From Candidatus Anaerostipes excrementavium (GTDB lineage Bacteria > Bacillota > Clostridia > Lachnospirales > Lachnospiraceae): a DNA stretch of 64,000 bases. The notes below the pieces were generated by a model, which had not been told where the DNA came from, did no database searches, and saw only the letters and a list, made by a program, of their open reading frames with translations. Numbering within the stretch: position 1 is the stretch's first letter; every line of letters starts with the position of its first letter. Shown here piece after piece: positions 1 to 9,448 of this stretch. Location: the NCBI GenBank assembly GCA_019114985.1, contig DXEM01000032.1, positions 1 to 64,000 of the forward strand. Direction: 5' to 3'. The translations under genes were made by a program, and so were the position numbers.

Positions 1-126
1 ATCATAATAACACCTTCACTTTCTTTTATTTTTCTTTATTTGTTATTTTGTTTTATTTTACTTTATTTTATTTCATTTATCAATCTAGAAATGAAAGTTT
101 TTGAAGGAAAATAAAGGTAGAGGCAC

Positions 127-172
127 AAAAAAAGGGATCTTCAACTTATTTCAGCTGAAAATCCCCTTTTAT
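127..172 (-). terminator. Intrinsic terminator-like hairpin 3' of the Rpn-like gene (repeat copy A)
   Basis: agggat...cagctgaaaatccct stem flanked by A/T runs; near-identical copy at 1339-1384. Confidence 0.6.
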
Positions 173-242
173 TTATCTTTATTTTCTTTCCTGTCGCGCT
201 GCCTCCATGACTTCCAATTCTATCAACTTTGCAAGCTGGAAT

Positions 243-1115
243 TTAAATATGATATTCCTGAAATAACTGTTCTAAATATTGTTCATCTTCCAAGGCTCTC
301 AACAATTCTTTCTGGCGATTCTGCCTCAGCAAAATCTTTGATAATTTGGCAAAAGAACGAATGCCCTCTTGACGTCCACTGCTTAAACCTAATTTTTCTC
401 CTTCTTCCCAGCCACTTTTACGCATTTCTTCCAATTCATCTGCCATTAATTCTTCTAATGCCTGACACATATGTTTCACCTCCAAAAATAAATCACGGTT
501 TACTCTTACAATCAGATCCATCACGGAACGATATCTTTCATCTTTTTTGTGTTTTTTATACTCTTGAATTAATTCCTCTGCCTCCTGCCACCCCGACAGT
601 CTGCCGCCGATGCTCCGCAGCCATAAATTTTTCTTTCGGTTTAATTGGTGGAGCAATATCAGCTGAACGGGAATATCCAATCCTTTGATATAATAGATTC
701 CTTCTTCTGTTTTCTCTATCTCCAAATCTTTTTCTTTCTGCAAATACTGCAGCAGCTTTCTTGGATATCGGCTGCAGACAAGTGTAATCGTCATCTCCTC
801 GATCCCAATACTTTTCTCTGACTTGTAAAAATAAGCATAGGCAAAAACTTTATAAAAATCATCGATGCCTATATAATCTTCGGGACTTTTATATTCGATG
901 ACATTATACCTGCGAAAGATTCTTCCAATATTCTTCCTAATCGGAAGTTCTGTCTGCTTCTTAATCACCAAAACATCAATCGCCATAGGTTTCGTCCCCA
1001 GTTGATGTTCATTTTCACATATTAGATTCTCTTTCACCGCTTCCAGTTCAATCTGAAGATCTGCATAAAATACAGGATGCCACTGCAGCGGTCTTAGTAC
1101 CTTTTCTTGTTCCAT
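243..1115 (-). CDS. Rpn-family / PD-(D/E)XK nuclease family transposase-like protein
   Basis: ORF 243..1214; likely start at 1115 (MEQEKVLRPLQWHP) behind AAGGAGG; contains IEYKSPEDYIGIDDFYKVFAYAYFYK typical of this family. Confidence 0.65.
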   Translation of the reverse strand: MEQEKVLRPLQWHPVFYADLQIELEAVKENLICENEHQLGTKPMAIDVLVIKKQTELPIRKNIGRIFRRYNVIEYKSPEDYIGIDDFYKVFAYAYFYKSEKSIGIEEMTITLVCSRYPRKLLQYLQKEKDLEIEKTEEGIYYIKGLDIPVQLILLHQLNRKKNLWLRSIGGRLSGWQEAEELIQEYKKHKKDERYRSVMDLIVRVNRDLFLEVKHMCQALEELMADELEEMRKSGWEEGEKLGLSSGRQEGIRSFAKLSKILLRQNRQKELLRALEDEQYLEQLFQEYHI

Positions 1116-1338
1116 CCGAACCTCCTTTTCTGTTGTTTCAGGAGATTCCGCCTTCTCGAAAACTCCTGCTGTATTTGTGGAAAAAAGCATGAATTTTCTG
1201 ATATGGCGCAGCATAGCTGCAAAAATGAAATGTTCGTTAGATCTTGGACGCTTTGTCGTAGAATCGTGATTACGATAGAAAATATATATGCTTTGCTGTA
1301 TTATACCAAATATATATCAAAAAGTAAATAATATTAAG

Positions 1339-1426
1339 AAAAAAGGCATTTCCAACTTATTTCAGCTGAAAATGCCTTTTTATTTATCTTTATTTTCTTT
1401 CCTGTCACGTTGCCTCCACAACTTCC
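1339..1426 (-). repeat. Second copy of the terminator plus gene tail that also occurs at 127..215
   Basis: Direct comparison: about 88 bp near-identical including ttcaacttatttcagctgaaaat and tatttatctttattttctttcctgtc. Confidence 0.8.
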
Positions 1427-1444
1427 GATGGTTGATTTCATGGC

Positions 1445-1990
1445 TTAAATTCGTTTCGCAATCTCCAAAGCGATATAGAATTTATCCAAATTATGATTAG
1501 CATCGTTGAATCTTTCCATCTCGTATTTATCTTCTGATAACACATCCCCCGTCACCAGAAAATTATATAGATCAAATCCATGAAAATCACAAACGGACTG
1601 CATGCCTGCCACTTCCATGTCCACCGCAATACAGCCTTCTTGCTGCCGAATAGCAATCTGGCCTGCTGTTTCACGCAAAAATGCATCTGTCGTCCATATC
1701 CTTCCCTTAACATAAGGAAAATGCAGCTCTTTAAAAATATCAGCGATCTTTTCATGATTTTTTATCTTGATGTAATCACTTGGCGGCGCATAATGATAGG
1801 AAATTCCTTCGTCTCTGTATGCCTCTGTCGGAACAACGAATCTTCCTTGTGTTTTTTCTTTATCAAGGCTCCCTGCCGAGCCAAACATAATGAACTTCTT
1901 AGCACCAGTCAGCCAATTTGCCTCCATACAATATTCGGATGTTCCTGCTACACCGATTGCAGATAACCCCGATATTAGATTTATTTATGC
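1445..1990 (-). pseudogene. Nucleoside phosphorylase (uridine phosphorylase-like), N-terminally truncated remnant
   Basis: C-terminal PNP/UDP-family residues GAKKFIMFGSAGSL, CIAVDMEVAGM; only about 160-175 aa and no family-like N-terminus upstream. Confidence 0.7.
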
Positions 1991-2039
1991 CACCAGCAGT
2001 GACACTTTTTGATGTAGAATCATGAGCGCGAACTAGGAT

Positions 2040-2804
2040 TTATATTATAGCTTGAAGAATATCATAAAATTTTTCTTTTGCATATTTCTCCATGAATGGA
2101 TTGTGACCGCATTTTTCTAAAATATAAGTTTTGCATGGAATACCGTTTTCTTCTAATGGTTTCATTACTCCTTCTATCGGATGAGGATCACAAACTCCCT
2201 GTATTAAAAATAGTTTGCTCTGAATATTCTTAAATGCTGTCAATAACGCTCCATTTGTCCTTAACTTCGCAGCCTCGTTCCAAATTCTGTTATACATTTC
2301 ATTATCTGCCTTATCTGCTATGAGTTTTTCATTGCTTTCAAGATTATAATTATCCGATTTTTCTAAAATACTGGGTATCTTCTTTATATCTTCATCAGCA
2401 GCCACATTATCTATTATTCTCTGAAAAACTTTACTATCTTCTCCCGAAAGATTCCGCAATCTTCGTAAAGATATTTCCTTGACATATTTATCTTCAAGCG
2501 GCGGACAACCAACTAAGATAATGTTTTTGCATAGCTTTGGGTATTTTTCTGCAAACAAAACAGCTAACCATGCTCCCCATGAGTGACCGATTAAAGTCGG
2601 TTTTTCTTGACAATATTCTATAATCTGCAAGTATAATTCTTCAATCAATTCAGATATAGAATATTGGGACTGCAGTGCTTCAACAACTCCCCTTTCCGTC
2701 AATCTGCTCAATTCTTCTGAACAGTTTTTTAAAGAACCTATTGCCCCAGGACCTCCATGAATTAAAACAATTTTATATGGTGCTTTTCCATGTAACTCAA
2801 CCAT
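2040..2804 (-). CDS. Alpha/beta hydrolase (proline iminopeptidase-like)
   Basis: HGGPGAIG oxyanion region, GHSWGAW nucleophile elbow, C-terminal KCGHNPF histidine. Confidence 0.8.
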   Translation of the reverse strand: MVELHGKAPYKIVLIHGGPGAIGSLKNCSEELSRLTERGVVEALQSQYSISELIEELYLQIIEYCQEKPTLIGHSWGAWLAVLFAEKYPKLCKNIILVGCPPLEDKYVKEISLRRLRNLSGEDSKVFQRIIDNVAADEDIKKIPSILEKSDNYNLESNEKLIADKADNEMYNRIWNEAAKLRTNGALLTAFKNIQSKLFLIQGVCDPHPIEGVMKPLEENGIPCKTYILEKCGHNPFMEKYAKEKFYDILQAII

Positions 2805-2848
2805 TTCTATTTTTACCTCAATTCCAATTTATAGGCACTTCATTCTCT

Positions 2849-3535
2849 TCACCCATTATCATTATTTTTTAATCGGTATTCTTCGATGATCTCTACACCT
2901 GCGCTTGTTCCCAAACGCTCAGCTCCTGCCTCGATCATAGCAAGGGCAGTTTCCAAATCCCGAATTCCACCGGCGGCTTTTACTTTCACATCGTCTCCCA
3001 CCACAGATTTCATCAGTTTCACATCTTCTGCTGTTGCCCCGCCGGTTCCAAAACCCGTGGATGTCTTGATAAAGTCTGGCCTGACTTCTTTTGCGATCTC
3101 TGCTACTTTTCTTTTCTCCTCATCGGTTAAATAACAGTTTTCAAAGATAACTTTTGAGATGACTCCTGCCTCTTTGCAGATACCAACGATTTCTTCCATC
3201 TCTTTTCGTATGTAATCATAGTTTTTATTCTTAAGTTCCGCTACGTTAATCACGTAGTCGATCTCATCGGCTCCTTTTTCAATGGCATCTTTTGTCTCAA
3301 AAATCTTACATTCCAACGTCGTCTGTCCTAGTGGGAATCCGATCGCTGCTCCCACATGAACCGGACATCCTTTCAATTTTTCTTTACATCTTACCGTCTG
3401 TGCCGGATTAATCGCCACCATTTTAAACTGATAGTTCCTAGCTTCATCACAAAGCTTTTGAAAGGCTGCATCATCTGCAAAAGCTTTTAAATTCGTATGA
3501 TCAATCATTCCTGCCAATTCTTTTTCTGATACCAT
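2849..3535 (-). CDS. deoC: Deoxyribose-phosphate aldolase
   Basis: [11 protein letters not shown] start, [14 protein letters not shown] Schiff-base lysine motif, VKAAGGIRD. Confidence 0.93.
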   Translation of the reverse strand: MVSEKELAGMIDHTNLKAFADDAAFQKLCDEARNYQFKMVAINPAQTVRCKEKLKGCPVHVGAAIGFPLGQTTLECKIFETKDAIEKGADEIDYVINVAELKNKNYDYIRKEMEEIVGICKEAGVISKVIFENCYLTDEEKRKVAEIAKEVRPDFIKTSTGFGTGGATAEDVKLMKSVVGDDVKVKAAGGIRDLETALAMIEAGAERLGTSAGVEIIEEYRLKNNDNG

Positions 3536-3594
3536 AATAACTACCGTCCTTTCTTCTATTTACTTTCATATTACATCAATTACTTCCCCTATTT

Positions 3595-3741
3595 CAAGCG
3601 CAAAGAATCCTGCTTTGCTGGATTCTCCGCCTGCGGCGGCTCGCTTCTGCGACATTTCCCACATCGCCGCAGTGCGTCTTCGTTTCACTCCGGTCGGCGC
3701 AGAGCAAATGTCCACCGGACATTTTGCGCCCTCGCGGAGCG
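3595..3741. repeat. GC-rich intergenic element of unknown function
   Basis: Sharp GC-rich island with internal palindromes (ccgcctgcggcgg, tgtccaccggaca) in an AT-rich context. Confidence 0.5.
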
Positions 3742-3777
3742 TTTTTAATTTCATAGGGACGGAGTTTCTTATGAAAT

Positions 3778-3811
3778 TAAAAAAACCGCTGTTTCCAACG
3801 GTCTTTTTTGG
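3778..3811. terminator. Bidirectional intrinsic terminator
   Basis: aaaaaaaccgctgtttccaacggtctttttt. Confidence 0.7.
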
Positions 3812-3832
3812 GTTTTGAAATAGTTTCTTTTT

Positions 3833-4702
3833 TTATTCCATAAGAGCCCTCACCTGTTGTTTACTTAATCCCGTTAGTTCACAAATATCTTTTATCGAAA
3901 TATTTTTTCGCAGCATACCGGAAGCGATTTCTCTTTTTTCACGCTCGATTCCCTCTCGGATTCCAAATTCAATTCCTTCCCTTTTTCCACGCTCGATTGC
4001 TTCTTGTAATACTACGCACATATTAATTCCTCCCTCATTCTTTGATAACTTTAATTTTGCATAATCTTGATCCCCGGTAAACACCGATAAAAACTTTAAC
4101 ATTGCATCCACGTGCCGGATAATCTTTTTATTTTCCTTATATCCCTGATTCTTCCTCACCTGCACAAAATAATCTGCTACGATCTGAAAATCACTTCGAA
4201 ACATGGAAATCTGCTGCTCGGACAAATAAGAGATTTCGAAAATATTCACCCGATAGTCACTGATATACCCTTCCAAAGCTTTCGGGACATGAATTCTCTC
4301 CTTTAAGTTTTTGGAAGCTTTCCATCTTTGTTTTCCGTAATACAACACCAATGTCATAACCGGATATCGCTGCGCTTCTTTTCCTTTCGTAAGAAGCTGG
4401 CCTCGGTAGGCTGCGCCGTCATATCCAATCACCCGCAGAGGCATATCCGGATCGATGACCGTTTGATTTTCCAATCCACATAGCGAGAAGATGATACCTC
4501 CTTTCTTCCAAAACTTTGCAACATCTCGTTCCTGCTCGTGGAGTTTCCCATCTTCTGCTTTGTAGTGAGACAGAACCTTCGTCTCACACAATTCCTCTGG
4601 TTTTACTACTTGTTTTCCCTGAAACACCAGTACATTTAAGATATCTGCAAAGACATCCTGATAATCTTCTAAAATTTTTTCTGCTGCATCCTTTTGCCCC
4701 AT
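3833..4702 (-). CDS. Rpn-family / PD-(D/E)XK nuclease family transposase-like protein
   Basis: RYPVMTLVLYYGKQRWKASKNLKERIHVP and C-terminal helix-turn-helix-like tail typical of Rpn-like proteins. Confidence 0.65.
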   Translation of the reverse strand: MGQKDAAEKILEDYQDVFADILNVLVFQGKQVVKPEELCETKVLSHYKAEDGKLHEQERDVAKFWKKGGIIFSLCGLENQTVIDPDMPLRVIGYDGAAYRGQLLTKGKEAQRYPVMTLVLYYGKQRWKASKNLKERIHVPKALEGYISDYRVNIFEISYLSEQQISMFRSDFQIVADYFVQVRKNQGYKENKKIIRHVDAMLKFLSVFTGDQDYAKLKLSKNEGGINMCVVLQEAIERGKREGIEFGIREGIEREKREIASGMLRKNISIKDICELTGLSKQQVRALME

Positions 4703-5033
4703 ATATGAAACCTCCCTCTTTTTCTGATATATCCCAGAAGACGGATGAAGATTTCGCTTTTGGACATATATCGTGTTCTGTTCTGAAAAAATCGGCGAAC
4801 TGCCATGAATTAGTGATCACCTTACTGGATTAAGATACGATATATGCATTTTACAATATTTTCCATATTTTTACAAGTAAATTCTATATCTATTAATTTT
4901 TTATATTTATAATTTTATTTTACTTAAAAGTATAGTACTTGTAAAGCAAATATTTTTGCAGCATATCCAATATCTATCTCGTATAATATGTCTCGAATCC
5001 AGCAGAATAAAAAGAAAAGGGGTATTTTATATT

Positions 5034-6038
5034 ATGAAAACGAACATAAAACAGATTCCGGGCATCCTGCTTTGCCTCTGTATTGCAGTACCTGCTTGGT
5101 TCCTGGGCAATCTTGTTCCGGTCGTTGGCGGTCCTGTATTCGCGATTCTGATTGGAATGATGATTACAATCATTGTAAAAGAAAAAGGAACTTTTGGCAC
5201 CGGGATTACTTTTACATCCAAAAAGATCCTTCAGCTGGCTGTCATTCTCCTGGGATTTGGTATGAATTTATCCGATATTCTCTCCAAGGGAAAACAATCT
5301 TTGCCGATTATTGCCGCAACGATCTCTACTTCTTTGATCGTATCATATATCATCTATCGGCTTCTCCATATGGATCCCAAGATCTCCACATTGATTGGGA
5401 TCGGTTCTTCCATTTGCGGAGGTTCTGCTATCGCAGCCTCTGCGCCGGTGATCGAAGCAGATGACGAAGAAATCGCTCAGTCAATCTCTGTGATTTTTTT
5501 GTTTAATGTGGCAGCCGCACTGATCTTTCCTTCCCTGGGCACCGCATTAGGGCTTTCCAATGAAGGTTTTGGCCTGTTTGCCGGAACTGCAGTCAATGAT
5601 ACTTCTTCTGTTACTGCCACCGCTGCTGCATGGGACGGCATTCACGGCAGCAACACTCTGGACGCCGCAACCATCGTAAAGCTGACCCGTACCCTTGCTA
5701 TTATCCCGATTACTCTGGTTCTGGGAATCTTACAGGCACGAAAAAAGAAAGGCGGCACTTCCACGTTCAGCTTCAAGCGCGCCTTTCCAATGTTTATTTT
5801 ATTTTTCATCTTAGCTTCTGTCATCACCACGGTTTTTGCTTTGCCGGCTTCCGTTACAAGTCCGCTAAAAGACCTCAGCAAGTTTTTTATTCTTATGGCA
5901 ATGGCCGCCATCGGTCTGAATACAGATATCGTCTCTCTGGTAAAAACCGGAGCCAAACCAATCTTTATGGGCTTTGCCTGTTGGGTATCTATTGCCGCAG
6001 TCAGTCTCGCTCTGCAAATGGTTCTTGGTATTATGTAA
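5034..6038 (+). CDS. YeiH-family putative sulfate exporter (multi-pass membrane protein)
   Basis: [33 protein letters not shown] and [16 protein letters not shown] are YeiH-family signatures. Confidence 0.85.
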   Translation: MKTNIKQIPGILLCLCIAVPAWFLGNLVPVVGGPVFAILIGMMITIIVKEKGTFGTGITFTSKKILQLAVILLGFGMNLSDILSKGKQSLPIIAATISTSLIVSYIIYRLLHMDPKISTLIGIGSSICGGSAIAASAPVIEADDEEIAQSISVIFLFNVAAALIFPSLGTALGLSNEGFGLFAGTAVNDTSSVTATAAAWDGIHGSNTLDAATIVKLTRTLAIIPITLVLGILQARKKKGGTSTFSFKRAFPMFILFFILASVITTVFALPASVTSPLKDLSKFFILMAMAAIGLNTDIVSLVKTGAKPIFMGFACWVSIAAVSLALQMVLGIM

Positions 6039-6105
6039 AACAAAATTTCCGGAAAACCAAACCCCACCATCATGGCAAAATAATGGTTTCCCGGGATTTC
6101 ATATT

Positions 6106-6864
6106 TCATCCGATCGCCGCCTCTCCGTATTTATCCTGACGGTTATAAAGCAGCTTCTTTACAAATTCATTGGACGGATGTTTCTTTATTTCTTCCGGTG
6201 TTCCGTACTGCTGGATCTCTCCGTGATCCAATACCAGCACTTTTGTGCCAAGATAAAGAGCTTCCCCAATATCATGGGTGACGAACAAGATCGTAACGCC
6301 TGTCTTTTGATGGATTCGTTTGATTTCTTTTTGGAGCTGGCTCCTGGTGATTTCATCCACTGCCCCAAAAGGTTCATCCATGAGAAGGATTTCCGGTGAT
6401 GCGGCCAACGCTCTGACGATTCCCACTCGCTGCTGCTGTCCTCCTGACAGTTCAGAAGGAAACCGATTTCTCATATCATCACTTAATCCCACGATCTCCA
6501 TCCATTTTGCCACCGCTTCCCTTGTTTTCTTTTTATCCCGTCGGTTTAACAGATCCGGCACATAGGAAATATTCTCTTCTACCGTCATATGCGGGAATAA
6601 AACATTTCCCTGGATGGAATATCCGATGCTCCTTCTTAGTTTGATCTGGTCGGTTTTCGCCACATCTTCTTTCCATACCCTGACATTGCCCTCGTCAGGA
6701 GAAATCAGCCCATTTACCATCTTAAGCATGGTTGTCTTGCCGCAGCCAGAGGATCCGATAATCGTTAAGAATTCTTCCTCTTCTACTGACAGATTAAAAT
6801 GTTCCATGATTGTTTTTTCACCGTATTTTTTTGCGATATCTTGAAATTCTATGATCGCTGCCAT
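6106..6864 (-). CDS. Osmoprotectant/ergothioneine-type ABC transporter ATP-binding protein without CBS domains
   Basis: Walker A GSSGCGKTT, signature LSGGQQQR, Walker B ILLMDEPFGAVD. Confidence 0.85.
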   Translation of the reverse strand: MAAIIEFQDIAKKYGEKTIMEHFNLSVEEEEFLTIIGSSGCGKTTMLKMVNGLISPDEGNVRVWKEDVAKTDQIKLRRSIGYSIQGNVLFPHMTVEENISYVPDLLNRRDKKKTREAVAKWMEIVGLSDDMRNRFPSELSGGQQQRVGIVRALAASPEILLMDEPFGAVDEITRSQLQKEIKRIHQKTGVTILFVTHDIGEALYLGTKVLVLDHGEIQQYGTPEEIKKHPSNEFVKKLLYNRQDKYGEAAIG

Positions 6865-6878
6865 CTCATTTACCTCCG

Positions 6879-8414
6879 TTATGAAATCAGACCTTTTTCT
6901 TTTAGGAAATCTTTTGCCACATCTTCCGGTTCTTCTTTCTTCTCCTCAACCCGATAATTTAGCCGTGCCATTTCCTTATCCGTTAATATTCCTTCACATT
7001 CTTTTAAGATTTCTTCCAGTTCCGGATGTTCTTCCAATATTTCTTTTCGCACAATGTTTCCACACTGATAAGATGGATAGAAATTTTTATCGTCATCCAG
7101 CACTACGATATCGGAGACACTGTACTGCCCATCTGTCGTAAAAATCGGCATCACATCGATTTCTCCTGCGTTGATCGCCTGATATTTCAATCCAATATCT
7201 AAGTCCGATGTTCCCTGAAAATGCAGATCGTAAGTCTTGCACAGAGAATCGTAGCCGTCTTCTCTCTCGTAAAAATCATATTCCGCTCCGAATTTCAGCT
7301 GGTCTGACACAGCACTAAGATCCGAGATTTTCTTAAGATCATATTTCTGGGCTGCTTCTTTTCTCACCGCCAGCGCATAACTGTTGGCAAATCCGTACAT
7401 TCCCTTCCATTCCATATCATAGGTTTCATAGCTATCTTCAAGCTGTGAGAACATGTCTTCCGTATAAAGTTCTTCTCGTTTCAGCACCATGTTCCATGCG
7501 GTTCCCGTATATTCCGGATATAGATCGAACTCTCCGCTTTTCATTGCCGGCCAGATATTGGATGTTCCTCCGCCGACACCTTCTGTGATTTCCACTTGAA
7601 GATCGGTTTGATCCTCAATGAGCATTTTTAACATTTCTCCTAAAATATACTGCTCTGTCATCGGCTTTGTCGCAATCTGGATTGTATCGGTCTTTTTTGT
7701 TGTGGAATAGATCCCGAAAGATACCATACATAAAGCGGCAAGCAGCGCTGCTGCAAATGCAATCTTTCTTTTCCTTCGCCTCCGACTCTTTGCTTTTTTC
7801 TGCATCGCTTTTTCAGCAATCCCCAAAAGAAAGTCCGCTAACAAAGCGATAACTGCAATGAGAAGACTTCCTGCAATGGTCATACTCGTATTATTGGTGG
7901 TAATTCCTCGGTAGATCGCGACGCCAAGTCCGCCTGCCCCGATAAAAGAAGCAATACCCGCCAAAGCAAGCGTCATCGTTACCATATTTCGAATTCCTGA
8001 CATGATGACCGGCAGCGCCAGAGGAATTTTTATCTTTCGCAGGATCTGGCCTCTTGTACTTCCCATTCCTTTGGCTGCTTCCATCATGTTCTCGTCCACG
8101 TTGATAATGCCTGTAAAAGTGCTGCGTACCATTGGAAGCAGCGCATAGATCGTCAGAGCTAGTATCGCCGTAACATTTCCAATCCCGGAAAGCGGTATCA
8201 GAAAACCAAGCATAGAGATGGACGGTATGGTATACAAGAAATTCACAACGGCAATCACCGGTTTGGAAAATTTCCGGTATTCTGCCAGCCATATGCCAAT
8301 CAATCCTCCTGCTGCGATCGCGATCAAAATAGCAATCGCGGAAATCATCAAATGCTCTAAACACAGATCCATGAAAAAACTTTTTCGTTCACAAATCAGA
8401 TCCCAAACGTTCAT
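6879..8414 (-). CDS. ABC transporter permease fused to substrate-binding domain (OpuC/EgtU-like)
   Basis: N-terminal permease (EAAKGMGSTRGQILRKIKIPLALPVI), C-terminal SBP (IQIATKPMTEQYILGEMLKMLIE...VGGGTSNIWPAMKSGEFDLYPEYTGTAW). Confidence 0.88.
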   Translation of the reverse strand: MNVWDLICERKSFFMDLCLEHLMISAIAILIAIAAGGLIGIWLAEYRKFSKPVIAVVNFLYTIPSISMLGFLIPLSGIGNVTAILALTIYALLPMVRSTFTGIINVDENMMEAAKGMGSTRGQILRKIKIPLALPVIMSGIRNMVTMTLALAGIASFIGAGGLGVAIYRGITTNNTSMTIAGSLLIAVIALLADFLLGIAEKAMQKKAKSRRRRKRKIAFAAALLAALCMVSFGIYSTTKKTDTIQIATKPMTEQYILGEMLKMLIEDQTDLQVEITEGVGGGTSNIWPAMKSGEFDLYPEYTGTAWNMVLKREELYTEDMFSQLEDSYETYDMEWKGMYGFANSYALAVRKEAAQKYDLKKISDLSAVSDQLKFGAEYDFYEREDGYDSLCKTYDLHFQGTSDLDIGLKYQAINAGEIDVMPIFTTDGQYSVSDIVVLDDDKNFYPSYQCGNIVRKEILEEHPELEEILKECEGILTDKEMARLNYRVEEKKEEPEDVAKDFLKEKGLIS

Positions 8415-8574
8415 GTTGTCTCCTTCCTAAATCCAAGTTCGTTTCTCTTTCTAATTCCATCATAGTCGTTTTCCTGGTTTTCACAAGTACGCACTATGAT
8501 GTGGTCTAGTTACCTTTTCGTAACTCTTGCGGCTTTTCAACGTTTTCAGATTTAGGAAAAATACTATTTTTTTA

Positions 8575-9297
8575 TCAATCTCCGGAAACTCCTCCCAGAT
8601 CTTTGATGACTTCCCCTGCCAGGATCAAGCCTGCAACCGATGGTACGAAGGCTATGCTTCCCGGCACCGAACGTTTTCCTTCTTCTGAAATTCGTATGAC
8701 AGGCTCCTTCGCCTTCTCTTTGGAGTATACGACTTTCAGAGAAAGGATATTCCTTTTTTTCAATTCCTTGCGCATGACCTTCGCCAAGGGACATACTGAT
8801 GTTTCATAGAGATCCGCTACCTCAAATTTTGTCGGATCCAGCTTATTCCCTGCACCCATACTGCTGATGACCGGAACTCCTGCCTCCTGGGCTCTCATAA
8901 CCAACTCAATCTTTCCTGTGACTGTGTCGATGGCATCTATCACATAGTCATAGGTACCAAAATCAAATGCATCCGCATTTTCCGGAAGAAAGAAGATCTG
9001 TTTCGTCTCCACGGATATCTCCGGATTAATCTCCCCGATCCTTTCTCTCATAACATCGACTTTTGGTCTCCCCACCGTCCTATGAGTTGCAATGATCTGC
9101 CGATTGATATTAGATTCCGACACTTCGTCCGCATCAATCAAGACCAAATGCCCCACTCCGCTTCTTGCCAGCGCCTCCACCGCAAAGCCTCCGACTCCTC
9201 CGATGCCAAATACGGCTACCGTTGACTGGCTCAATTTGTGCATCGCCTCTTCTCCCAAAAGCGCTCCGGTTCTGATCAATTGTTCTTTTATCGCCAT
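8575..9297 (-). CDS. tcdA: tRNA threonylcarbamoyladenosine dehydratase / ThiF-family E1-like
   Basis: VFGIGGVGGFAVEALARSGVGHLVLIDADEVSESNINRQ. Confidence 0.88.
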   Translation of the reverse strand: MAIKEQLIRTGALLGEEAMHKLSQSTVAVFGIGGVGGFAVEALARSGVGHLVLIDADEVSESNINRQIIATHRTVGRPKVDVMRERIGEINPEISVETKQIFFLPENADAFDFGTYDYVIDAIDTVTGKIELVMRAQEAGVPVISSMGAGNKLDPTKFEVADLYETSVCPLAKVMRKELKKRNILSLKVVYSKEKAKEPVIRISEEGKRSVPGSIAFVPSVAGLILAGEVIKDLGGVSGD

Positions 9298-9394
9298 GAT
9301 ACTTTCCTTTCTCTCTTACTAAGATCACCATTTTTCTGCATTTATTATACGTATTTTAAGATTCGGACGCAACGAGGACTTTGCTTTATAACAA

Positions 9395-9428
9395 TAGAAA
9401 AAGCCGCGGGAACAAGCATCCCGCGGCA
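9395..9428 (-). terminator. Intrinsic terminator of the sucrose operon
   Basis: gccgcgggatgcttgttcccgcggctttttc on minus strand. Confidence 0.8.
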
Positions 9429-9448
9429 CTGTATTTCTTCAAAATATT

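Noticed and set aside
101-688. 195-aa plus-strand ORF
   Set aside because: Mostly antisense to the Rpn-like gene and crosses its terminator; low-complexity hydrophobic translation.
3566-3754. 62-aa ORF MKLKTLREGAKCPVDICSAPTGVKRRRTAAMWEMSQKRAAAGGESSKAGFFAL...
   Set aside because: Lies on the GC-rich intergenic element with no convincing RBS or domain; treated as non-coding repeat-like DNA.
5642-6109. Minus-strand 155-aa ORF inside YeiH-family gene
   Set aside because: Antisense to a well-supported membrane transporter; no RBS or family match.
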